Positions 5,245-12,162 of a DNA stretch of 12,162 bases are shown piece after piece. Origin of the DNA: Clostridia bacterium (lineage in GTDB: Bacteria > Bacillota > Clostridia > UMGS1883); NCBI GenBank assembly GCA_900768005.1, contig CAAGBE010000029.1, positions 1 to 12,162 of the forward strand, written 5' to 3'. Numbering within the stretch: position 1 is the stretch's first letter; each line of letters opens with the position of its first letter. The translations under genes were made by a program, and so were the position numbers. The notes under the pieces were generated by a model, which was given only the letters and a program-made list of their open reading frames with translations, was not told the DNA's origin and searched no databases.

Positions 5245-7305
5245 ATGAAAAATAAACTTGAACTTCTTGCCCCTGCAGGAAAATGGGAATCCCTTGTTGC
5301 TGCCGTACAAAACGGCGCAGATGCGGTGTATCTGGGTGAACAGTCCTTCAGCGCAAGAAAGAATGCCGCAAACTTCACATGGGAAGAAATCAGAAATGCA
5401 GTCCGCTACTGTCACATCCGCGGAGTGCGTGTTTTTCTTGCGCTTAATACTCTGATTGGGGAGGATGAACTTCCTCTTTTTGAAAAGGCAGTTGTAAAGG
5501 CGGCAGAGTGCGGTGTGGATGCCATTATAATACAGGATTTAGGTGCAGCAAAAATTGCAAAAACGGTATGTCCTGATATGCCCATACACGCCAGCACACA
5601 GCTTACGGCAAGTAATGTGTATGACGTAAAGGATTTTCAGAACAGAGGATTTTCAAGGGTGGTTTTGTCCCGCGAATTATCCGAAAAAGAAATTAACCAC
5701 ATATATGCCGAAACAGGTGCGGAAATAGAGGCATTTGCCCACGGTGCTCTTTGCATCAGCTTTTCGGGAAAATGTCTTATGTCCTCATTTATTGGAGGCA
5801 GAAGTGGCAACCGCGGAATGTGTGCCCAACCCTGCAGACAGATGTACTCCTGCGGTAAAAATAAGGGGTATCTTTTAAGTCCACGTGACCTGTGCCTTGC
5901 CGACGACCTTGAAAAAATGGCAGATGCAGGTGTCAGGAGCTTTAAAATAGAGGGCAGAATGAAAAGTCCCGAATATGTTGCAACCGTAACGGGAATATAC
6001 AGAAAATATCTTGATTCTTTTGATAATCTTTCCGCAGGGGACGAGGATAAACTGAAAAAGATTTTTGTTCGTGGCGACGGATTTACAAAGGCGTATTTTG
6101 CAGGTCAGAATACACCTGAAATGATGAATTACAGGATAAGTAATGACAACCTTTCCTCACGGGCGGACGATACCGTCTTAAAAGAAGCGCGTGCTTCTTT
6201 CCGCGAGGGTATCGAAAACAAAAAAATACCCGTAGATGCTTCCTTGAAACTGCATTACGGAAGTCCCTCGCTCCTTACCCTCAGCGATGGAGGATTCACG
6301 GTTGAAGTATTCGGTGCAGAGGGCGAAAAGGCACAGAATACACCCCTCAGTGAAGAGCGTGCACGTGCACAAATTGGAAAAATGGGACAGACTCCCTTTG
6401 AACTTCATAATTTTGAATTTTCAGCGGATGAAAATATTACACTTCCCGTGTCGGAGCTTAACCGTCTTCGCAGGGAATGTGCCGAGCTTCTTCAGAATAA
6501 AAGGGGAGAGGTTGTTCCAAGAGATACATTCTCCTTTGAATATCCTGCGGAGAAAAATAAACCAAAAACATCCCCCTATGTTGCAGTTGAGGTTTTAACA
6601 AAAGAACAGTTCCTTGCAGTAAAGGATGCAGACCGTGTGTTAGTTCCTCTCTCTTTATGGAAGAAAATTACTCCCGACAAGAGGTGCTATGTAGTATTAC
6701 CAAAGGTTGTATTGGATGAAAACTTCGTGGAAAAACAGCTTTCCCAAATACCCGCAGAGTATGGCGTGTATGCATCTACAACAGGTATGATTGCACTTGC
6801 AAAAAAACTTGGCAGGCGTGTGTGCGCCGATTGGAGCAATAACATATATAACAGTGTCAGTGCATCCTGCTTTGATTCTTGTGATACTCTGACCCTTTCG
6901 CCCGAACTTTCCCTCGGCGCAGTCAGGGAGATTGTAAGAAAAACCGACGTACCTTGTGAAATTATCTGTCACGGATACCAGACCGTTATGACAAGCCGTG
7001 CTTGTCTTATCCGCGGAATAACAGGCAAGTGCGATTGCACCAAACCTATCAGTATAAAGGACAAAACGGGTGCAGTATTCACAATTATCGGCGACAAGGA
7101 TACACACCTTAATACCGTGCTTAATTCAAGAATTACCTTTATGGCTGATAAGCTGAATGAAGTCAGGAAAAGCGGTGTATCAGGAATCCGATTGGTTTTC
7201 ACAACCGAATCAGGAGAAGAAGCAGAAAACATAGTTAAAATGTATAAAGGTAAAACGGAGATTGTAACGCCATCCGCATTTACAAGGGGATATTTATTGA
7301 AATAA
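5245..7305 (+). CDS. U32 family protein, RlhA-like RNA hydroxylation protein
   Basis: 686 residues, historically named U32 peptidase or collagenase-like. E. coli members RlhA (23S rRNA C2501) and TrhP (tRNA U34) are instead needed for RNA base 5-hydroxylation. The U32 domain opens with ELLAPAGKWESL (6-17) and GADAVYLG. The core motif HGALC (166-170) with Cys170, Cys177, Cys193 and Cys197 matches the four-cysteine cluster of the family, and IEGRMKSPEYV follows at 235-245. The length, with a middle DUF3656-like region and a C-terminal extension, fits RlhA better than the shorter TrhP, so rRNA is the likelier target; this is inference. Start ATG 5245 has no close SD (see leader). The gene follows zapA, and 88 bases without a terminator separate it from efp. 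Confidence 0.9.
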   Translation: MKNKLELLAPAGKWESLVAAVQNGADAVYLGEQSFSARKNAANFTWEEIRNAVRYCHIRGVRVFLALNTLIGEDELPLFEKAVVKAAECGVDAIIIQDLGAAKIAKTVCPDMPIHASTQLTASNVYDVKDFQNRGFSRVVLSRELSEKEINHIYAETGAEIEAFAHGALCISFSGKCLMSSFIGGRSGNRGMCAQPCRQMYSCGKNKGYLLSPRDLCLADDLEKMADAGVRSFKIEGRMKSPEYVATVTGIYRKYLDSFDNLSAGDEDKLKKIFVRGDGFTKAYFAGQNTPEMMNYRISNDNLSSRADDTVLKEARASFREGIENKKIPVDASLKLHYGSPSLLTLSDGGFTVEVFGAEGEKAQNTPLSEERARAQIGKMGQTPFELHNFEFSADENITLPVSELNRLRRECAELLQNKRGEVVPRDTFSFEYPAEKNKPKTSPYVAVEVLTKEQFLAVKDADRVLVPLSLWKKITPDKRCYVVLPKVVLDENFVEKQLSQIPAEYGVYASTTGMIALAKKLGRRVCADWSNNIYNSVSASCFDSCDTLTLSPELSLGAVREIVRKTDVPCEIICHGYQTVMTSRACLIRGITGKCDCTKPISIKDKTGAVFTIIGDKDTHLNTVLNSRITFMADKLNEVRKSGVSGIRLVFTTESGEEAENIVKMYKGKTEIVTPSAFTRGYLLK

Positions 7306-7324
7306 CAAATAATTAAAAAAATGC

Positions 7325-7353
7325 TTGATATTTTAAGGAAAATGTTGTAAACT
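7325..7353 (+). promoter_or_regulatory. Possible promoter of efp
   Basis: TTGATA (7325-7330), a 17-base spacer and TAAACT (7348-7353). Overlapping TATAAC (7354-7359) and TTGTAA are alternatives, so the exact boxes are uncertain. The 41-base leader would carry the efp SD GAAAGGA (7378-7384). Confidence 0.4.
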
Positions 7354-7393
7354 ATAACATAGGTAATTTTATATACGAAAGGAAAGTAATAAA

Positions 7394-7951
7394 ATGATTT
7401 CAGCAGGCGATTTTAGAAATGGTGTAACTTTTGAATATGATGGAAGCGTTTATCAGATTATTGAATTCCAGCATGTTAAGCCCGGCAAGGGTGCAGCGTT
7501 CGTAAGAACAAAGATTAAGAATGTAATTTCCGGCGGTGTTGTTGAAAAGACTTTCAACCCCACAGATAAAATGCCCAAGGCACATATCGACCGCAGGGAT
7601 ATGGAATATCTTTACAATGACGGCGACCTTTTCTACTTTATGGACCCTGAAAGCTACGAGCAGATTCCCGTAAGTCAGGATCAGCTTGGCGATGCTCTTA
7701 AGTTCGTTAAGGAGAATATGCAGGTTAAGATTCTTTCCTACAAGGGAAATATCTTCGCTATCGAGCCTCCGAACATTGTAGAGCTTGCAATTACAGAAAC
7801 AGAGCCTGGCTTTGCAGGTAACACAGCAACAGGTGCTACAAAGCCCGCTACACTTGAAACAGGTGCAGTTGTTATGGTTCCTCTTTTCATTGACAACGGC
7901 GAAGTAATCAAGGTTGATACCCGTACAGGAGAATACCTTGGCAGAGCATAA
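7394..7951 (+). CDS. efp: Translation elongation factor P
   Basis: EF-P enters the ribosomal E site and relieves stalling at polyproline stretches. At 185 residues it is full length. It has an N-terminal KOW-like domain (1-62) whose tip is KPGKGAA with Lys32 as the residue that carries the modification. Two OB-like domains follow (about 65-125 and 127-184), the last ending in the family signature VDTRTGEYLGRA. B. subtilis modifies the equivalent Lys with 5-aminopentanol; no modifying enzyme (EpmA/EpmB or EarP type) is in this window. ATG 7394 follows GAAAGGA by nine bases. It is probably cotranscribed with the acidic zinc-ribbon gene 24 bases downstream. Confidence 0.97.
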   Translation: MISAGDFRNGVTFEYDGSVYQIIEFQHVKPGKGAAFVRTKIKNVISGGVVEKTFNPTDKMPKAHIDRRDMEYLYNDGDLFYFMDPESYEQIPVSQDQLGDALKFVKENMQVKILSYKGNIFAIEPPNIVELAITETEPGFAGNTATGATKPATLETGAVVMVPLFIDNGEVIKVDTRTGEYLGRA

Positions 7952-7975
7952 AAAATTAAATTTTGGGAGGTTAAT

Positions 7976-8383
7976 ATGAGCTATTTAACAGAAAAAATGG
8001 CATATATCGGCGGTCTTGCAGAAGGTCTCGATATAGACGAAACCACTAAAGAAGGAAAGCTTCTCATGGCACTTGTTGAAGCTATTTCCGATATTGCAGA
8101 CGAAATTGACGAAATCGAAGAATATCAGGATGAAATGCAGGCACAGCTTGATGAAGTTGATGAAGACCTCGCAGAAATCGAGGATATTTTCTACGAGGAC
8201 GAAGACGATTTCGAAGAAGATGACGAGTTCAGCGTTGAATGTCCCAATTGCGGTGATTTGATTTATCTTGACCTTGAAACATTAGAGGATTGTGATAAAA
8301 TTACTTGCCCGGGCTGTAACGAAGAAATTGAAATCGAATTTGACTGCGATTGTGAAAATTGCAGTGATTGTTGCGAAGAGTAA
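7976..8383 (+). CDS. Acidic coiled-coil/zinc-ribbon protein, CD1247-like
   Basis: 135 residues. It resembles the clostridial proteins annotated as CD1247 N-terminal domain-containing; function unknown. The N-terminal helical part (1-30) carries YLTEKMAYIGGLAEGL, followed by a long, very acidic helix (35-85). A zinc ribbon uses CPNC (89-92) and CPGC (111-114). The last residues add a dense cysteine cluster (Cys124, 126, 129, 132, 133) after an acidic stretch. The total charge is strongly negative, so nucleic-acid binding by the body is unlikely; a protein-protein or metal role fits better, but this is inference. GGGAGG (7965-7970) lies five bases before the ATG. It shares the efp transcript and ends at a strong terminator. 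Confidence 0.85.
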   Translation: MSYLTEKMAYIGGLAEGLDIDETTKEGKLLMALVEAISDIADEIDEIEEYQDEMQAQLDEVDEDLAEIEDIFYEDEDDFEEDDEFSVECPNCGDLIYLDLETLEDCDKITCPGCNEEIEIEFDCDCENCSDCCEE

Positions 8384-8399
8384 TTAAGGCTTCGTGTTG

Positions 8400-8437
8400 A
8401 CTGTCACACCCCGACTTTTTCGGGGGTGACAGTTTTT
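8400..8437 (+). terminator. Intrinsic terminator after the efp operon
   Basis: ACTGTCA (8400-8406) and CCCCGA (8409-8414) pair with TCGGGG and TGACAGT (8427-8433), with a small internal bulge. A T run at 8433-8437 follows. Only 21 bases separate it from the next ATG. Confidence 0.85.
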
Positions 8438-8458
8438 GCATAATGAGGTGGGTTTCAT

Positions 8459-9322
8459 ATGGATAATCGTACAACTTTAAAAAACGAATTTTTGACAGTT
8501 CAGATAAGTAATATGGGTGCTGAACTTAAAAGTATAGTGGATAAAGCAGGGAAGGAAAGATTGTGGCAGGGAGACCCCAAATGGTGGGATGGTCAGGCGC
8601 CTCTTCTTTTTCCCACTTGCGGATGCCTTAGTGAAGACAGATATCTCCACAACGGGAAAGTGTATGACTTTACTCCTTACGGATTTGCAAGTGAAAAAGA
8701 GTTTATTCTTGAATCTTCAGACGGGGTGAGTGCAGTCTATCTTTTGGAATCGGACTCCGAAACCCTGAAGATATACCCCTTTGAATTTGAGCTTCGTGTT
8801 ATATACGAGCTGAAAGAAAATAAAATTTCTGTTACATATGCTGTTAGCAATAAAACTGACGGGGATATGTATTTTTCAATCGGCTCTCACGAGGCGTACA
8901 ACTGTGAGGGTAAAACAGAGGATTACGAGATGTTCTTTGACAAGAACGAGCCTCTTGTAAACTATCTTCTTGACGGAACTCTCCTTAACGGCAAAACCGA
9001 AAATATGGCATATGTAAACGGTGCTCTTACTTTTACCGACGAGAAATTTAAGGAGCTTGATACCTACATCTTCTTAAATTCTGAGTCTAAGTGTGTTACA
9101 CTCAGAAAGAAAGGCTCGGAAACGAGTATCAGTGTAGAATTTCCGGAAATTGATAATATTCTCATATGGAAAGAGCCAGGATCTGAATTTTTCTGTATTG
9201 AGCCTTGGTGCGGACTTCCCGATTATGTGGGTGAACCGAGGGAAATCTCCCAAAAGCCCGGAATCAATAAACTTGAAAAGAACGGTGTGTTCCAGCGAAC
9301 ACATACCATTATAATAGACTAA
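8459..9322 (+). CDS. Aldose 1-epimerase (mutarotase)-like protein, LacX-type
   Basis: 287 residues of galactose-mutarotase-like fold, acting in the cytoplasm on free sugars or sugar derivatives. Evidence is ISNMGAELKSI near the N-terminus, YPFEFELRVIYEL (106-118), catalytic-type His144 in FSIGSHEAY, and Glu248 in CIEPWCGLPD. These match the His and Glu that shuttle the proton in mutarotases. The usual HGFAR motif reads YGFAS here (74-78), so a conserved His and Arg are replaced, and the substrate may differ from plain galactose or glucose. ATG 8459 follows GAGGTGGG. No promoter is clear between the terminator and this ATG; it may depend on readthrough. asnS begins 24 bases after its stop. Confidence 0.87.
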   Translation: MDNRTTLKNEFLTVQISNMGAELKSIVDKAGKERLWQGDPKWWDGQAPLLFPTCGCLSEDRYLHNGKVYDFTPYGFASEKEFILESSDGVSAVYLLESDSETLKIYPFEFELRVIYELKENKISVTYAVSNKTDGDMYFSIGSHEAYNCEGKTEDYEMFFDKNEPLVNYLLDGTLLNGKTENMAYVNGALTFTDEKFKELDTYIFLNSESKCVTLRKKGSETSISVEFPEIDNILIWKEPGSEFFCIEPWCGLPDYVGEPREISQKPGINKLEKNGVFQRTHTIIID

Positions 9323-9346
9323 GGCATCTAAGAAAGGGTAAATATT

Positions 9347-10741
9347 ATGAAGCGTACAACTATAAAACAGCTTTACAGAAGCATTGAACTCAAAAACGGG
9401 GAAAAGGTGCGTGTAGCAGGATGGATTCGTTCAATCCGTGCTAATAACAATGTCGGCTTCGTTTCCATCAATGATGGCAGCTTTTTCGACAGTCTTCAGG
9501 TTGTAATTGAGAAAGACAAGCTTGATTGCTACGACAAAATTGCATCTCTTAACGTAGGCAGTGCAGTTTATTTTGAGGGTAGCATTGTTCTCACTCCCGA
9601 TGCAAAACAGCCTTTCGAACTTAATGCAGACATTGCTGAAATCGAGGGTGAATCAACTCCTGACTATCCTCTTCAGAAGAAGCGTCATTCCAACGAGTAT
9701 CTCCGTACAATTGCGCATCTTCGTCCCAGAACAAATACTTTCTCCGCAGTTTTCCGTGTGAGAAGTATTCTTGCATACGCAATCCATTCTTTCTTCAATG
9801 AAAGAGGTTTCGTATATGTTCATACCCCCATTATCACAACAAGTGACTGTGAGGGTGCAGGGGAGATGTTCAGAGTAACATCCCTTGACATTGAGAATCC
9901 TCCCCGTAATGAAGACGGTACAGTAGATTTTTCTCAGGATTTCTTCGGAAAGCCTACCAGCCTTACAGTTAGCGGTCAGCTTAATGTAGAAACTCACGCA
10001 ATGGCACTAGGTGGTGTTTACACATTTGGACCCACATTCCGCGCTGAAAGAAGTAACACTCCACGTCACGGTGCAGAATTCTGGATGGTTGAGCCGGAAA
10101 TTGCATTTGCAGACCTTGAAGATGACGCGTGTCTTGCGGAAGATATGCTCAAGTATATAATCAAGTATGTGCTTGACCACGCTCCCGAGGAAATGCAGTT
10201 CTTCAACAAATTTATCGACAACACACTTCTTGAAAGACTTGATACAGTTCTTAACTCCAACTTCGGCAGAGTTTCCTATACAGAGGCTATCAAGCTTCTT
10301 CAGGAAAGCGGTGAAAAGTTTGAATATCCCGTAGAGTGGGGTATTGACCTTCAGACAGAGCACGAGCGTTATCTTACAGAAAAGATTTTCAAGCGTCCCG
10401 TATTCGTTATGGACTATCCCAAGGATATTAAGGCATTCTATATGCGTCTGAACGATGACGGAAAGACCGTCGCAGCAATGGACTGTCTTGTTCCTGGCGT
10501 TGGAGAAATTATCGGCGGTAGCCAGAGAGAAGAGCGTCTTGATCTTCTCGAAAAGAGAATGGAAGAACTCGGCCTTGACCCCAAGGATTACTGGTGGTAT
10601 CTTGACCTTCGCCGTTACGGCAGTGCAAAGCACGCAGGCTTCGGTCTTGGCTTTGAGAGAGCGCTTATGTACATCACTGGTATTCAGAATATCCGTGATG
10701 CACTGAGCTTCCCCAGAACGACCGGTTCTGCAGAATTCTAA
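9347..10741 (+). CDS. asnS: Asparaginyl-tRNA synthetase
   Basis: Class IIb synthetase that charges tRNA-Asn with asparagine using ATP. It is 464 residues, full length. The N-terminal anticodon-binding OB domain (about 18-102) has VRVAGWIRSIRANNNVGF. The catalytic core has motif 2 FRAERSNTPRH (231-241), and motif 3 FGLGFERALMY from 432. The C-terminus SFPRTTGSAEF is typical of bacterial AsnRS rather than AspRS, and the sequence at 181-192 (DIENPPRNEDGT) fits the AsnRS insertion. AAAGGG (9333-9338) precedes ATG 9347 by eight bases. The 24-base leader leaves no room for a T-box. The TPR gene starts 12 bases after its stop, so the genes are cotranscribed. Confidence 0.97.
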   Translation: MKRTTIKQLYRSIELKNGEKVRVAGWIRSIRANNNVGFVSINDGSFFDSLQVVIEKDKLDCYDKIASLNVGSAVYFEGSIVLTPDAKQPFELNADIAEIEGESTPDYPLQKKRHSNEYLRTIAHLRPRTNTFSAVFRVRSILAYAIHSFFNERGFVYVHTPIITTSDCEGAGEMFRVTSLDIENPPRNEDGTVDFSQDFFGKPTSLTVSGQLNVETHAMALGGVYTFGPTFRAERSNTPRHGAEFWMVEPEIAFADLEDDACLAEDMLKYIIKYVLDHAPEEMQFFNKFIDNTLLERLDTVLNSNFGRVSYTEAIKLLQESGEKFEYPVEWGIDLQTEHERYLTEKIFKRPVFVMDYPKDIKAFYMRLNDDGKTVAAMDCLVPGVGEIIGGSQREERLDLLEKRMEELGLDPKDYWWYLDLRRYGSAKHAGFGLGFERALMYITGIQNIRDALSFPRTTGSAEF

Positions 10742-10753
10742 GAAGGTGTAAGT

Positions 10754-11569
10754 ATGAAATCTTTGATTTACGCTTTATTATTTGCATTGTTTTTCAGCTA
10801 CGTGAACGGTAGCTTCGGCACGCTCGCGGCTGTCGGAACGGGCGTTGTAATATTGTTGATATTCATATGGGTCCGCCGTGCGACACTTCTTACGCATCTT
10901 GCTATGCAGGCATACTATATAAAAGGTGATGCCAAAAAAGGTGAAAAGTATTTTAAAATGGCACACAAAACGGGTACAATGACTCCTGAGTGCAAGATTA
11001 GGTATTCTTCATTCTGTCTTCGTAAAAATGATTTCAGAACAGGAAGAAGTCTTCTCTACGAAATCATCAATTCAAAGTCAGTTCCAAGAACACAAAAGCT
11101 TGATGCAAAGCACAACCTTGCTGTATTGATATGGAAAGAGGGAGACCTTAATGAAGCCATTGAAACTTTGGAGGAGGTTCATGAGGAAAAGCCTGCATCA
11201 AATACCTATGGTACACTTGGTGTGTTTTATCTTGAAAGAGCCAAGGAGGATGGCAATTATGATAATATAGTTGATTTTATGCTTGAAGCATACGACTATA
11301 ACGATTCTGACAAGACAATTGCTGACAATCTCGGTGAAACATACCTTAAAATGGGTGAATACCAAAAGGCAAAGGAAGTTTACGAAAAACTCTTAGTAAC
11401 TGAGTTTGTTACGCCTATGCCGTACTATAACTTTGGTCTGGTGCTTAAAGCACTTGGCGAAAATGAGAAAGCACTTGATAATTTTGAAAAGGCTCTTAAT
11501 TGCCGTTTTACAAGTGTCCTGACCGTTACAAAAGAAATGGTACAGGCAGAGATAGATAGCTTAAACTAA
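10754..11569 (+). CDS. Membrane-anchored tetratricopeptide repeat protein
   Basis: 271 residues. Two N-terminal hydrophobic segments (about 3-17 and 22-40) are followed by RR and then a soluble all-helical domain, predicted cytoplasmic. At least four TPR-like pairs are visible, best at 116-147 (NLAVLIWKEGDLNEAIETLE), 186-217 (NLGETYLKMGEYQKAKEVYE) and 223-252 (NFGLVLKALGENEKALDNFE), with weaker ones near 46-72 and 80-108. TPRs are protein-binding scaffolds; the partner is unknown. AGAAGGTG precedes the ATG, and the tight 12-base spacing after asnS indicates one transcript. A terminator ends the operon. It could also be called a tetratricopeptide hypothetical protein; no catalytic motif is visible. 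Confidence 0.85.
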   Translation: MKSLIYALLFALFFSYVNGSFGTLAAVGTGVVILLIFIWVRRATLLTHLAMQAYYIKGDAKKGEKYFKMAHKTGTMTPECKIRYSSFCLRKNDFRTGRSLLYEIINSKSVPRTQKLDAKHNLAVLIWKEGDLNEAIETLEEVHEEKPASNTYGTLGVFYLERAKEDGNYDNIVDFMLEAYDYNDSDKTIADNLGETYLKMGEYQKAKEVYEKLLVTEFVTPMPYYNFGLVLKALGENEKALDNFEKALNCRFTSVLTVTKEMVQAEIDSLN

Positions 11570-11574
11570 AAAAA

Positions 11575-11612
11575 TGGCGGTGTAAAAAAGTCATTTTTTA
11601 CATCGCTATTTT
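11575..11612 (+). terminator. Intrinsic terminator after asnS-TPR operon
   Basis: A 15-base arm (11575-11589) pairs with 11594-11608 around GTCA, with two G-U pairs, and TTTTC follows. Its right arm contains the TTTACA that serves as -35 of the tadA promoter. Confidence 0.75.
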
Positions 11613-11625
11613 CTTGACTTATAGT
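11597..11625 (+). promoter_or_regulatory. Promoter of tadA, overlapping terminator and palindrome
   Basis: TTTACA (11597-11602), a 17-base spacer and TATAGT (11620-11625). A start near 11632 leaves the SD GAGG (11647-11650) on the transcript. An alternative pair, TTGACT (11614-11619) with TACTAT (11637-11642), would start within the SD and is less likely. Confidence 0.6.
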
Positions 11626-11644
11626 GCCGTTTATGGTACTATAA
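11619..11644. repeat. Inverted repeat over the tadA promoter start, possible operator
   Basis: TTATAGTGCC (11619-11628) and GGTACTATAA (11635-11644) are inverted copies with one mismatch, six bases apart. They cover the -10 box and the probable start point. No regulator is encoded nearby. Confidence 0.5.
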
Positions 11645-11656
11645 ACGAGGTGTTAT

Positions 11657-12115
11657 ATGGAAAATAAGTTTATGAAAATTGCACTCGGAGAAGCAAGTAA
11701 AGCAATAGAGGCAGGGGAGATGCCTGTTGGTGCAGTTGTGGTTAAGGACGGCGAAGTAATTGCTACAGGTCACAATATACGTAATGAGCTTCATGACCCC
11801 ACCCTTCACGCAGAAATAGTTGTCATTAGAAAAGCTTGTGAGCTTTTGAAAGATTGGCGATTGACCGACTGCGATTTGTATGTAACTTTGGAACCATGTG
11901 TAATGTGCAGCGGTGCTATAATAAACTCACGTATGCGCAATGTGTATTTCGGTGCCTATGACCCTGAATACGGTGCAGCGGGCGGCAGAATCGATTTGTT
12001 TTCCAAGTCCTATTTCGGCAGTACCACCAATGTTTACGGTGGTATTATGGAAGAAGAATGTTCTTCTATGCTGAAAGACTTCTTCGGCTCTCTTCGAGCA
12101 GGAAAGAAGAATTAA
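11657..12115 (+). CDS. tadA: tRNA-specific adenosine deaminase TadA
   Basis: Zinc-dependent deaminase that converts wobble A34 to inosine in tRNA-Arg(ACG), letting one tRNA read several Arg codons. It is 152 residues, normal length. The cytidine-deaminase-like fold shows HAE (His51, catalytic Glu53) and PCVMC (Cys81, Cys84), which together bind zinc. MPVGAVVV (22-29) and the C-terminal region with YFGAYDPEYGAAGG fit TadA rather than other deaminases. ATG 11657 follows GAGG by six bases. It has its own promoter, separated from the asnS-TPR operon by a terminator. No terminator follows before the tRNA-like sequence three bases or so downstream; tadA beside tRNA-Ser is, from memory, a familiar Gram-positive arrangement. 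Confidence 0.95.
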   Translation: MENKFMKIALGEASKAIEAGEMPVGAVVVKDGEVIATGHNIRNELHDPTLHAEIVVIRKACELLKDWRLTDCDLYVTLEPCVMCSGAIINSRMRNVYFGAYDPEYGAAGGRIDLFSKSYFGSTTNVYGGIMEEECSSMLKDFFGSLRAGKKN

Positions 12116-12119
12116 ATAA

Positions 12120-12162
12120 TGAGAGATATCAAAGTGGTCATAACGGACATGACTCGAAATCC
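12120..12162 (+). tRNA. 5' part of a probable tRNA-Ser (anticodon CGA), cut by the window edge
   Basis: The end of the window reads like a class II tRNA start. It has acceptor TGAGAGA (12120-12126), U8 and A9, and the D arm AAAGTGGTCATAACGGA. The anticodon loop is CTCGAAA with anticodon CGA, preceded by CATGA. Only TCC of the 3' anticodon stem is visible, and its third base does not pair. U1 is unusual for tRNA-Ser, so the gene may be divergent or decayed. An open frame from ATG 12119 (MRDIKVVITDM...) also runs to the edge, but has no SD. Sequence beyond 12162 would decide. Confidence 0.5.

Noticed and set aside
8439..8444. CATAAT as a -10 box for the mutarotase-like gene
   Set aside because: No -35 at the right distance, and the start point would fall in the SD.
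9323..9346. T-box or other leader control of asnS
   Set aside because: Only 24 bases separate it from the preceding gene; there is no room for a T-box or its terminator.
10007..10633. 208-residue frame antisense to asnS
   Set aside because: Cys-rich shadow of the AsnRS catalytic core, with no SD or recognisable domain.

Overview
This window looks like chromosomal core DNA from a low-GC Gram-positive anaerobe of the class Clostridia, probably an Oscillospiraceae/Ruminococcaceae-like lineage. The reasons are strong Shine-Dalgarno (SD) sequences, clean sigma-A type promoters, U-tailed intrinsic terminators, an EF-P with lysine at its tip, a short ZapA, and an efp neighbour of a type I associate with Clostridia. 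The lineage is inferred from these traits; no marker gene was compared.

Layout. Positions 1-21 are the 3' end of a tRNA, followed by its terminator. Positions 62-357 contain no credible protein gene. They hold a chain of hairpins ending in a second, degenerate copy of the tRNA 3' end and another strong terminator, which suggests a dispersed repeat or small tRNA-targeted element. A promoter at 401-429 then drives a two-pass membrane protein (463-1065) with a cytoplasmic tail made only of Asp, Glu and Tyr. Convergent to it is a low-molecular-weight tyrosine phosphatase (minus strand). A HAD phosphatase (plus) is divergent from the phosphatase, with back-to-back promoters between them. Next comes a minus-strand hflX-yigZ pair. 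The yigZ stop codon lies inside a bidirectional terminator shared with the HAD gene.

From 4320 to the end everything is on the plus strand: an orphan small membrane protein, zapA, a long U32-family (RlhA-like) RNA-hydroxylation protein, efp, an acidic zinc-ribbon protein, an aldose-1-epimerase-like protein, asnS, a membrane-anchored TPR protein, tadA, and what looks like the 5' half of a tRNA-Ser cut off by the window edge.

Much of the content serves translation: ribosome rescue or splitting (HflX), rRNA modification (U32/RlhA-like), elongation (EF-P), Asn charging (AsnRS), wobble deamination (TadA), and tRNAs. No defence system, CRISPR array, transposase or phage gene is visible. The parts most worth a second look are the tRNA-bounded structured element at the left edge, the Asp/Tyr-tailed membrane protein beside a tyrosine phosphatase, the SD-hairpin/mini-ORF leader before the U32 gene, and the palindrome over the tadA promoter.
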